Source of the DNA: an uncultured Kineosporia sp.
GTDB lineage: Bacteria > Actinomycetota > Actinomycetes > Actinomycetales > Kineosporiaceae
Assembly (NCBI GenBank): GCA_937859855.1
Contig: CALMAR010000228.1
Coordinates: 1-8,535 of the forward strand
Direction: 5' to 3'
Length of the DNA: 8,535 nucleotides
This document shows positions 1 to 5,720 of this stretch, in pieces (within the stretch, counting starts at the first letter, position 1; each line of letters starts with the position of its first letter). The notes under the pieces were generated by a model. It was not told the origin of the DNA. It made no database searches and saw only the letters and a program-made list of their open reading frames with translations. The position numbers were made by a program, and so were the translations under genes.

Positions 1-1139
1 CCACTGCGGTGGCCCGGCCAGTCAGCCGCACCGCCCTCAACCAGCCGCCCCTTCTGCCCGCCCCGGCCGCCGCGCCACCATCATCGGGAGCGGGCGGATT
101 CACCGCGCTGACCCCGGTCCGGCTGGCCGGCCTCGGCGGGCAGACCACGCTCGCGGTCGGCCCGGGCCGCCGCGCCGCACTGCCGGTGCTGGGCCGGGGC
201 GGCGTCCCGTCGGCCGGGGTCACCTCGGTCATGCTGAACCTGACCACCGGCTGCGCCTCCAGCCGGTCATCGCTGGAGGTCTGGCCCACCGGAGGCACCC
301 GGACCGGCCATCCTGCCGCCTTCGCCGTCCCCGGCAGCCCAGCATCGACGCTGATCACCAGCCAGGTCGGGGCGAACGGCTCGGTCAGCATCACCGGCGG
401 CACCGGCGTGACCCAGCTGACCGCGGACGTCGTCGGGTACTACTCAGCGGCCGGTCAGAAGCTGATCGCGGTGCCCGCCACCCGGATCCTGGACACCAGT
501 TCCAGTGGCGGGCCGATCGTGGCCGGCGCCACCCGGCCGGTATCGCTCCCGGCCAGCATCGGCGGTGTCCCGGCGTCCAGCATCTCCGGCGTGATCGCCA
601 GCGTTACCGCTCTGAGCCCCTCCGCGCCCGGATCACTGACCGCGTCCGGGCTGCCCGCGCTGGTGTTCCGAACCGGGCGGCCGACTGAGAATCTGGCCGT
701 GATCCCGGTCGCCAACGGGGCCTTCACTCTGACCGCCAACGGCGGATCGACCCAGGTCAGCGTCGATGTACGCGCGGTGGTGGCCAGCAATGGCTCGGGT
801 GCCGGGCTGACCGCGATCACCCCCAAGCAGGTGCTGGACGCCACTGTGGCGGCGGGCAGCCCGCGCGCGATCACCATCACCGGCGGTACCACCGGCGTCC
901 CGCCCGGCGCCACCGGCGTGCTGATCGGCCTGACCGCACTGACCCCGTCCGCGACCGGATACGCCGAGGTCTATCCAGCTGGGTCCACGCCGGGGCCAGG
1001 CACGGCCATGCGGGTGAACCGGGGACAGTCGCAAGCCACTCAGGTGCTGGTGCCGATCGGCGCGAACGGCGCGATCATGATCAAGCTTGGCGCCGGCCGG
1101 GCCGTGACCAGGGCGGACGTGCGCGGCTACCTGTTCTGA
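1..1139 (+). CDS. Secreted three-repeat surface protein, C-terminal part (5' end outside window)
   Basis: The frame is open to the left edge and the first possible start in view, GTG at 9, is followed by a Pro/Ala-rich stretch with no signal peptide, so this is most likely the C-terminal part of a longer exported protein. Counting from that GTG, three related ~110-residue units are visible at about 31-146, 152-258 and 267-376. Each opens with a 'L-T/V-A-x-x-P-x-R-x-L-D' like strand, has a central 'GVPxxGVxxVxLxLT' strand and closes with a 'xxADVxGYx' strand (DVVGYYS, DVRAVVA, DVRGYLF). This pattern is common in extracellular actinobacterial proteins, where such repeats often trail an enzymatic domain such as an amidase or glycosidase; the catalytic part, if any, lies upstream. 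The residues are small and Gly/Ala/Thr/Val-rich, as expected for a beta-sheet surface domain. The following gene encodes another secreted wall protein 190 bases downstream. The exact function is unknown; I am confident of the repeats, less so of the role. Confidence 0.75.
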   Translation, partial: TAVARPVSRTALNQPPLLPAPAAAPPSSGAGGFTALTPVRLAGLGGQTTLAVGPGRRAALPVLGRGGVPSAGVTSVMLNLTTGCASSRSSLEVWPTGGTRTGHPAAFAVPGSPASTLITSQVGANGSVSITGGTGVTQLTADVVGYYSAAGQKLIAVPATRILDTSSSGGPIVAGATRPVSLPASIGGVPASSISGVIASVTALSPSAPGSLTASGLPALVFRTGRPTENLAVIPVANGAFTLTANGGSTQVSVDVRAVVASNGSGAGLTAITPKQVLDATVAAGSPRAITITGGTTGVPPGATGVLIGLTALTPSATGYAEVYPAGSTPGPGTAMRVNRGQSQATQVLVPIGANGAIMIKLGAGRAVTRADVRGYLF

Positions 1140-1179
1140 TCCTGTTCTGACCCCTGCTCTGATCCGCTGATCCCTGATC
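1131..1179 (+). repeat. Decaying ~11-bp tandem repeat over the stop codon
   Basis: CTGTTCTGATC (1131-1141) is followed directly by CTGTTCTGACC (1142-1152), then by the degenerate copies CCTGCTCTGATC, CGCTGATC and CCTGATC up to 1179. The first copy supplies the last two codons and TGA stop of the repeat-protein gene; the second copy would encode the same Leu-Phe-stop. It looks like a slippage duplication of a gene's 3' end. No terminator hairpin with a T tract is visible here. Confidence 0.6.
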
Positions 1180-1316
1180 CGCCGAGGGTGCCCGGACGCT
1201 GCTGCGGCACTGGTCCGTTCGGGCGGACGCCCGGGACAGCTACTCACCGCAGCGGCCCGCCGGACGATGGGTTAGTGACGACCGTGCGACAGCGGTCGGC
1301 CGACGCATCGATCGCA

Positions 1317-1323
1317 GGGGGAG
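1317..1323 (+). promoter_or_regulatory. Strong Shine-Dalgarno of the SpoIID-domain gene
   Basis: GGGGGAG lies six bases before the ATG at 1330. It is the clearest ribosome binding site in the window and fixes this start, which is also the one that gives a proper signal peptide. Confidence 0.75.
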
Positions 1324-1329
1324 TTCGTC

Positions 1330-2730
1330 ATGAGTCGCGCCCATCGCACGGGCGGGCCCGCTATCCGGCTCAGCCACCCAGCCGCACTTGGCCTCGCCGC
1401 GTTCAGCGCTGCCATCACCGTGCTGGCCGTCAGCCCGCTCGCCGCACCCGCGCAGGCCGCCAGCGTCACGCCCTCATCGGCCGCGTCAACGGTGCGGACG
1501 TCGGCCGGGTCCTGCCCGGCGCCCGGTGGCCGCCGGGTCCCGGAGGCCACCGCTCCGGGCGGCCAGATCAAGGTCTATGGGCACGGCTGGGGCCACGGCA
1601 TGGGCATGAGCCAGTACGGCGCCCAGGGAGCGGCCCGCCTCGGTTGTGGATACCGCACCATCCTGCACACCTATTACGCGAACACGTCGATCACGACCCG
1701 CTCGATGCGCGCACCGATCCAGCTGATCCTGGCCCGCAACTCGCAGAGCTCGACCCTGCGGGCCGAGAGCGGTGCCGTGCACTGGACCGGCTTCGGCTCG
1801 GCCGCCGTCGCCCAGCCCAAGGGATCCACCTGGACGGTCCGGCTGAAGTCGGAAGATGGCACCGCCGGAACCGCGCTGCTGGACGACGCCGGGTCGCAGC
1901 GTCTGTTCGTGCACAAGGGCGTGCCGATCATCGCGGCGCACAGTGGCACCGTGGTCGTGGTCAAGCCATCCAGCGCATCCCGCTCCCTGCGCACCCGGTA
2001 CGACCAGGCCCGGTTCGTCCGGACCGCCGACCGGCTCGGCGTCACCGAGATCATCACCAGCGGAAAGCGCACCGCCGTGCAGAAGTACCTGGCCGGGCTG
2101 GCGGAGGTACCGGTGTCGTGGCCGGTCGAGGCGCTCAAGGCCCAGGTGGTGGCCGCCCGTACCTATCTGGCCTCGAAGTACGACAGCTCCCAGCAGGCCT
2201 ACTCGGTGCGGACCACCACCGCTGACCAGGTCTACACCGGCTTCAGCCGGGAGGACGCCGACGCCCGGCTGGGGCTGCGCTGGCGCCGGGCCGTGGATGC
2301 GACCAAGGGCCAGATCATCACCAACTCGGGCCGGCCGATCGAGGCCATGTACTCGTCGTCCATGGGCGGCTATACCGAGAACCGGCAGTACGTCTACGGC
2401 CGATACGGCATCCCCTACCTGAAAGCGGTGGACGACAGCCGCTGGGATGCGGCCTCGGACAACCCCTACCGGTCCTGGAGCAAGGGTTTCTCGGCCTCGG
2501 CCTTCGCCCAGCGTTTCGGCTTCGACTCGGTCACTTCGTATCAGCTGGGCAAGCGCGGCACCGCTTCGCGGGTGCGCAATGGGTTGCGGATCACTGGTGT
2601 GATCGCCGGCCGGACAGTGACCAAGGACTTCACCGGCTCGGCGGCGAAGTACCGGCTCGGGCTGCGGTCGACCGGCTTCGTGCTGGCCAAGCTGCCGGCC
2701 CCCGCCCCGGTCCCTCTCCCGTCACCATGA
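1330..2730 (+). CDS. Secreted SpoIID/LytB-domain protein (probable peptidoglycan lytic enzyme)
   Basis: The 466-residue product begins with a Sec-type signal peptide: basic residues at 3-13, a hydrophobic core at about 18-38, and an AQA-A cleavage site after residue 43. The SpoIID domain follows. Its signatures are the HGWGHGMGMSQYGAQG motif from residue 85, the segment around A258-E259-V260-P261 followed by SWPVEALKAQVVAARTYLA, and SSMGGYTEN at 343-351. E259 aligns with the catalytic glutamate of the SpoIID lytic transglycosylase (the 'AEMP' position). The C-terminus is Pro-rich (PAPAPVPLPSP). Known SpoIID cleaves denuded glycan strands during spore engulfment; homologues in non-sporulating actinobacteria are thought to act in wall turnover, LytB-like. 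It has its own Shine-Dalgarno and lies 190 bases after a secreted repeat protein, so the two may share a surface role. I infer an extracytoplasmic wall enzyme; the substrate cannot be read from sequence. The family call is firm. Confidence 0.9.
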   Translation: MSRAHRTGGPAIRLSHPAALGLAAFSAAITVLAVSPLAAPAQAASVTPSSAASTVRTSAGSCPAPGGRRVPEATAPGGQIKVYGHGWGHGMGMSQYGAQGAARLGCGYRTILHTYYANTSITTRSMRAPIQLILARNSQSSTLRAESGAVHWTGFGSAAVAQPKGSTWTVRLKSEDGTAGTALLDDAGSQRLFVHKGVPIIAAHSGTVVVVKPSSASRSLRTRYDQARFVRTADRLGVTEIITSGKRTAVQKYLAGLAEVPVSWPVEALKAQVVAARTYLASKYDSSQQAYSVRTTTADQVYTGFSREDADARLGLRWRRAVDATKGQIITNSGRPIEAMYSSSMGGYTENRQYVYGRYGIPYLKAVDDSRWDAASDNPYRSWSKGFSASAFAQRFGFDSVTSYQLGKRGTASRVRNGLRITGVIAGRTVTKDFTGSAAKYRLGLRSTGFVLAKLPAPAPVPLPSP

Positions 2731-2731
2731 G

Positions 2732-2764
2732 CTGCCGATCTTCGGCGGGCCGGACCGGCTCCGG
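2732..2764. terminator. Two small hairpins in a convergent gap (possible bidirectional terminator)
   Basis: In the 47 bases between two converging genes, GCCGA-TCT-TCGGC (2734-2746, extendable to 2732-2748 with one G-T wobble) and CCGGA-CCGGC-TCCGG (2750-2764) can each fold. Neither is followed by a T tract, so intrinsic termination is only a suggestion based on location. Confidence 0.35.
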
Positions 2765-2777
2765 ACCAGGCTCAGGC

Positions 2778-3497
2778 TCAGGGGTAGCTCGCGGTCGTTC
2801 CCTCCTGGGCGGTGATCTTCTGCTCCTGTTCCGGGGTCTGCCCGGCGTGTAGCACGATCGAGCCGCCGGCCAGCAACGGGGCGAGGTAGGCCTCGCGGGC
2901 GTGGTCTGGGCCGGCGCTGGTGAGCAGCCGGATACCCGGCGGCCGATCCAGGCCCTGGGTCAGCCCGGCGTGGCTCACAGTCGCGGTCCCGGTGGTCAAC
3001 GCCGGGCTCGCGCCGTTCACCGGGCCCGGCACGAAGCGGTCCCCCATGCCCCGGACCTCAGCCGCAGCGTCAACCGCACCCGGCGGCAGCGGGGCGCCGA
3101 ACCGGGTGGCCAGGGCGGGCAGTGAGACGACGACCAGCTGAGCCCCGGACCGGGCGCTCACCTGGGACACCCCGCTGTCCGGCCGCTCGGTCACCAGCAC
3201 CGCCACATCAGCGGCCGGGGGAATCACCACGGCGTGCGCCCCGGCCGACCAGATGGCCAGCAACCAGGTCACGGTCCGCCAGTGCGCCGGCAGGCTGACT
3301 CCGATCGCAGTGCCGGGGCCGGCCTGCAATTCCTCGACCAGCAGGTTCGCCGTCTTGGCCACCCAATTCGCCAGGGTTGCGGCTGACAGTTCGATCCGCT
3401 CGTCATCCGGCCCGTACCAGGTCAGCCGGGGCCGGCCGGGATCATCGGCGATCAGCCGCTGGAGCAGGCGCGGCACGCCAGGCGGGTCATCGGGCAC
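2778..3497 (-). CDS. TIGR03089-like protein (AMP-binding-fold pseudoenzyme)
   Basis: The 239-residue protein resembles the N-terminal part of acyl-adenylating enzymes: an opening segment 'LTWYGPDDERIELSAATLANWVAKTANLLVEEL' (about 25-57), 'GTAIGVSLPAHWRTVTWLLAIWSAGAHAVV' (62-91), and a late 'AYLAPLLAGGSIVLH' (203-217). It lacks the Thr/Ser/Gly-rich ATP-binding loop (TSGSTGxPK type) and the entire C-terminal adenylation subdomain, so it is unlikely to be an active ligase. This length and architecture match the actinobacterial TIGR03089 family, single-copy per genome and of unknown function; in Mycobacterium tuberculosis I recall the relative (Rv3268) lying near cell-wall rhamnose genes. The start is GTG at 3497; a TACGCT hexamer six bases upstream and the lack of a Shine-Dalgarno suggest leaderless translation. 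It is divergent from a GT-C-like gene 57 bases away and convergent with the SpoIID gene, again an envelope neighbourhood. The family call is good; the function is unknown. Confidence 0.8.
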   Translation of the reverse strand: MPDDPPGVPRLLQRLIADDPGRPRLTWYGPDDERIELSAATLANWVAKTANLLVEELQAGPGTAIGVSLPAHWRTVTWLLAIWSAGAHAVVIPPAADVAVLVTERPDSGVSQVSARSGAQLVVVSLPALATRFGAPLPPGAVDAAAEVRGMGDRFVPGPVNGASPALTTGTATVSHAGLTQGLDRPPGIRLLTSAGPDHAREAYLAPLLAGGSIVLHAGQTPEQEQKITAQEGTTASYP

Positions 3498-3503
3498 CCC
3501 GTC

Positions 3504-3509
3504 AGCGTA
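3504..3509 (-). promoter_or_regulatory. Candidate -10 box for leaderless start at 3497
   Basis: On the minus strand TACGCT fits TANNNT and ends six bases before the GTG, so transcription would begin at the start codon itself. No convincing -35 box is seen. Confidence 0.4.
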
Positions 3510-3540
3510 GCCAGAGCGCCGCCAGGCCAGCGCAACCCGA

Positions 3541-3546
3541 TAGCGT
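3541..3546 (+). promoter_or_regulatory. Candidate -10 box for leaderless start at 3555
   Basis: TAGCGT (TANNNT) lies eight bases before the GTG at 3555, the spacing expected when the transcript starts at or next to the start codon. There is no Shine-Dalgarno between them. The layout is the same as at 7081-7095. No -35 box is evident. Confidence 0.45.
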
Positions 3547-3554
3547 CGGCAGCC

Positions 3555-4586
3555 GTGAGCGTTCCGACGGGGAGGACCAATGGGCCGGTGCGGCCGGTCC
3601 AGCGCCCCGGACCGCCCCTGGTCCTCCCGGCCGGCGCATCTTCAGGCTCCGGCCAGGCCTGGGCCGGGGCGTTCCTGTACCGAAGCGGCCCGTTCGCGGC
3701 CGGTCTGATCACCATCACCGGCCTGCTCGCCGCCGTGCTGGTTCCCCTGCACGGCTGGAGACCCTGGCTGGTGATCCCGATCGTGGTCGCGGCGGCCGCC
3801 GGGCTGCTCTGGGCGGTCCGGCTCATCCCCGCTGCGATGCAGCCGGCCGGTCCGGTGCTGGCGATCGCCACGCTGGCGGCCGGGCACGCTGTGTGGGCCG
3901 CGCTGACCCACTCCCAGCACGTGGTGCTGCGCCGCGACGCGGGCTCGTACGCCCTGTTCACGCAGTGGATCGCCACCCGGCACGGACTACCAGTGGACGC
4001 CATGCTGCCGGCCTTCGGTGGCGGGCAGGCACTGGCCGACCCGGCCTTCCGGCTGGCCAGCCCAGCATTCTTCTCCGTGACCCACGGGGCCGGGGCTCAG
4101 ATCGTGCCGCAGTTCCTGCTCGGCGCGCCGTCGGTGTTCTCCCTCGGCTGGTGGACGGCGGGATGGCCCGGTCTGCTAATCACTCCGGCGATCCTGTCCG
4201 GCCTGGCTCTGCTGGCGATCGGCGGCCTGGCGGCGCGGTTGTTCGGCGCTCGCTGGGCGGTACTGGCTGTCGCGGCGATGGCCGCGGCTCAGCCGGTTCT
4301 GCACGCAGCCCGCTCCACCTACTCCGAGCCGGGTGCCACGCTGCTGGTCGCGGTAGCGGCAGCGCTGCTGGTGGACGCCGTGGGCCGGGACAGCCCGCGG
4401 CTGGCCCTGCTCAGTGGCTTGGCCTTCGGGCTGGCCGGGCTGATCCGGGTGGATGCGCTGCGCGAGGTGTCACTGGTGCTCCCGGTAGCGGCAGTGCTGG
4501 CTCTGCGGGCCCGGCCACTGGCCCGGCCACTGGTGGCCGGAGCGCTGGGTGGCACCCTGCCTCACCTTCCACGTCCGGCCCGGTGA
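3555..4586 (+). CDS. GT-C-like polytopic membrane protein, N-terminal fragment of a split gene
   Basis: The 343-residue product has a short cytoplasmic Pro/Gly-rich lead and then about nine hydrophobic segments (roughly 48-66, 71-90, 98-117, 182-193, 204-228, 233-250, 259-275, 283-297, 304-318). After the third helix, RRDAGSYALFTQWIATRHGLP (127-146) looks like the first external loop of GT-C/GT39-type polyprenyl-phosphate-sugar transferases, with D128 as the candidate catalytic acid. STYSEP (254-259) and GLIRVDAL (295-302) also resemble conserved loops of such proteins. The sequence then degenerates: after [10 protein letters not shown] (325-334) the last nine residues, LPHLPRPAR, are hydrophilic and end at TGA just where a further helix is expected, while membrane-protein coding resumes one base out of phase in the downstream reading frame. 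I infer a frameshift or small deletion, or a sequencing error, in one ~720-residue gene. The GTG start is supported by a TAGCGT -10 box eight bases upstream. The sugar and acceptor are unknown. 'Broken GT-C' is inferred; the frame change itself is seen. Confidence 0.72.
   Translation: MSVPTGRTNGPVRPVQRPGPPLVLPAGASSGSGQAWAGAFLYRSGPFAAGLITITGLLAAVLVPLHGWRPWLVIPIVVAAAAGLLWAVRLIPAAMQPAGPVLAIATLAAGHAVWAALTHSQHVVLRRDAGSYALFTQWIATRHGLPVDAMLPAFGGGQALADPAFRLASPAFFSVTHGAGAQIVPQFLLGAPSVFSLGWWTAGWPGLLITPAILSGLALLAIGGLAARLFGARWAVLAVAAMAAAQPVLHAARSTYSEPGATLLVAVAAALLVDAVGRDSPRLALLSGLAFGLAGLIRVDALREVSLVLPVAAVLALRARPLARPLVAGALGGTLPHLPRPAR
4510..4540 (+). repeat. 12-bp perfect tandem repeat overlapping an 8-bp inverted repeat
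   Basis: CCCGGCCACTGG occurs twice head to tail (4510-4521 and 4522-4533), encoding the duplicated ARPL of RARPLARPL. The second copy forms a hairpin with what follows: CCGGCCAC-TG-GTGGCCGG (4523-4540). The pair sits only 10-45 bases before the frame break in the membrane-protein gene and could promote slippage, or sequencing error, there. Confidence 0.7.
4539..4542 (+). promoter_or_regulatory. Possible Shine-Dalgarno for internal start at 4549
   Basis: GGAG lies six bases before GTG 4549, the first start of the downstream half of the split gene. It could allow ribosomes to begin the C-terminal half separately. It partly overlaps the end of the hairpin 4523-4540, which might mask it. Confidence 0.3.
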
Positions 4587-5718
4587 GGTCGGCGGGATCG
4601 CGGGCAGCCTGGTCCCCCTGATCGGCGGCGGGGTGGTGCTCGGGCTGGGCGGCCTGTACGCGGTCCGGCTGGTCCGAAGAGGCCAGCGCCACGGTGGGCG
4701 ACCCTGGCCGGTCCGGCTGGTGCCGGGGCCGGTCCGGCGACGACCGGCCCAGACCGCCGCCCTGCTGGTCGCCCTGAGCGGCATTCTGCTGGCCAGCCGC
4801 CCGCTCTGGATGGTCACCCGGCAGAGCCCGCGCGACCCCGGCTCCCGGGTGGTGGCCGGGCTGCAACTGCGCCAGGGCCTGCCCGTGGACGGCGGCCGGA
4901 CCTACACCGAGCACAGCCTGAACTGGATCGGCTGGTACCTCGGCCCGATCACCATCCTGCTGGCCTGGGTCACGTTCGCCGGCCTGGCCGCCGCAGCCAC
5001 CCGCTGGTGGATCGGAACCGGCGAAAATCCTGGTCTGGCAGCCGTTCCGGGATGGCTGGGACCGGCTGTGATCGGCTTCGGCTCGCTGCTGCTGACTCTC
5101 TACCGGCCCAGCATCACCCCTGACCATCCCTGGGCCGACCGGCGGATGGTGCCGATCGTGCTGCCGGTCTTCGGGCTGGGCGCCACGGCGGCGCTGGCCT
5201 GGCTGGTCCGCTGGCTGAACGACATCCGGGGCAGCGCCCGGGCGGCTGGGACGGTGGCCGTGATCGGGGTGGCGGCGCTGCTGGTCCCGGCCGGGCTGGC
5301 GACGGCGCCGGTGGCCACCGCCGCCACCGAACGCGGGGAGCTGGCCGCCGTGGGCCAGGTCTGCGCCGCACTTCGGCCCGGTGACGCCGTGCTGGCGATC
5401 GACAACCGGGCTGCGAACGAGTGGCCGCAGGTGATCCGCGGGATCTGCGGGCGGCCAGCGGCGTCCATCAACGTCCGCAGTGCGAGCCAGTATGCCGCGG
5501 CGATCGGGCCGATCGTGCGGCGGATCACTGCCGCCGGGCGGAATCCGGTGCTGCTGGCGGCAACTCAGGATGGGCTGAACGCGATCCGGGCCAACGGCGT
5601 CGCCCCGCAACCGATCACCGACGTCGCCACCACCGAGGATCAGCACCGGCTGACCCGGCGCCCGGACGGCGAGGACCCGCTTCAGGTTCAGGTCTGGCTG
5701 GGCCGCTCAGCCGGCTGA
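4549..5718 (+). CDS. GT-C-like polytopic membrane protein, C-terminal fragment of a split gene
   Basis: The 389-residue frame from GTG 4549 overlaps the upstream fragment by 38 bases in a different phase. Hydrophobic segments appear at about 21-40, 68-85, 131-150, 169-186, 201-221 and 232-252. [26 protein letters not shown] (186-211) resembles a conserved loop of large actinobacterial membrane glycosyltransferase-like proteins, with His/Asp/Arg residues facing the membrane exterior. The C-terminus (about 258-389) is a soluble domain: [39 protein letters not shown]. Such an arrangement fits the second half of one protein whose first half ends at 4586. A GGAG precedes the GTG by six bases, so separate expression by reinitiation is possible. 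The true continuous gene would be 3555-5718. The stop lies in a 16-bp palindrome and overlaps the end of the convergent receptor gene by 12 bases. Function as a sugar transferase is inferred, not shown. Confidence 0.68.
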   Translation: MAPCLTFHVRPGEVGGIAGSLVPLIGGGVVLGLGGLYAVRLVRRGQRHGGRPWPVRLVPGPVRRRPAQTAALLVALSGILLASRPLWMVTRQSPRDPGSRVVAGLQLRQGLPVDGGRTYTEHSLNWIGWYLGPITILLAWVTFAGLAAAATRWWIGTGENPGLAAVPGWLGPAVIGFGSLLLTLYRPSITPDHPWADRRMVPIVLPVFGLGATAALAWLVRWLNDIRGSARAAGTVAVIGVAALLVPAGLATAPVATAATERGELAAVGQVCAALRPGDAVLAIDNRAANEWPQVIRGICGRPAASINVRSASQYAAAIGPIVRRITAAGRNPVLLAATQDGLNAIRANGVAPQPITDVATTEDQHRLTRRPDGEDPLQVQVWLGRSAG

Positions 5719-5720
5719 GC
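5705..5720. terminator. 16-bp perfect palindrome containing both convergent stop codons
   Basis: GCTCAGCCGGCTGAGC is its own reverse complement. It contains the plus-strand TGA (5716-5718) and the minus-strand TGA (5707-5709). GGCC arms flank it (5701-5704, and 5722-5725 after one unpaired T), so either transcript can fold into a long GC hairpin there. It may serve as a bidirectional terminator or mRNA 3'-end stabiliser. There is no T tract on either strand, so the function is inferred. Confidence 0.5.

Noticed and set aside
633..1247. 204-codon minus-strand frame antisense to the three-repeat protein
   Set aside because: It is compositionally an out-of-frame shadow (Arg/Gly/His-rich), with no recognisable domain and no promoter or Shine-Dalgarno.
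1295..1304. Palindrome GTCGGCCGAC upstream of the SpoIID gene as an operator
   Set aside because: Ten-base palindromes of G/C are common by chance at this GC content and nothing else supports a binding site.
1188..2225. 345-codon plus-strand frame overlapping the SpoIID gene
   Set aside because: It is Arg/Pro/His-rich with no domain, and the overlapping SpoIID frame has a signal peptide, strong Shine-Dalgarno and conserved motifs.
4540..4590. Programmed +1 frameshift joining the two membrane-protein fragments
   Set aside because: There is no slippery run or rare-codon/stop context like that of known +1 sites at the overlap, and the expected helix seems partly missing, so mutation or sequencing error is simpler.
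3377..4621. 414-codon plus-strand frame across the divergent gap and the GT-C-like N-half
   Set aside because: It would run antisense through the start of the minus-strand gene and has a Gly/Arg/Ala-rich product lacking helices; the 3555 frame is clearly the coding one.
4411..5646. 411-codon open frame on the minus strand, antisense to the membrane-protein gene
   Set aside because: Its product is Pro/Gly/Arg/Gln-rich low-complexity sequence typical of antisense frames in GC-rich DNA, while the plus strand gives clear membrane helices and family-like motifs.
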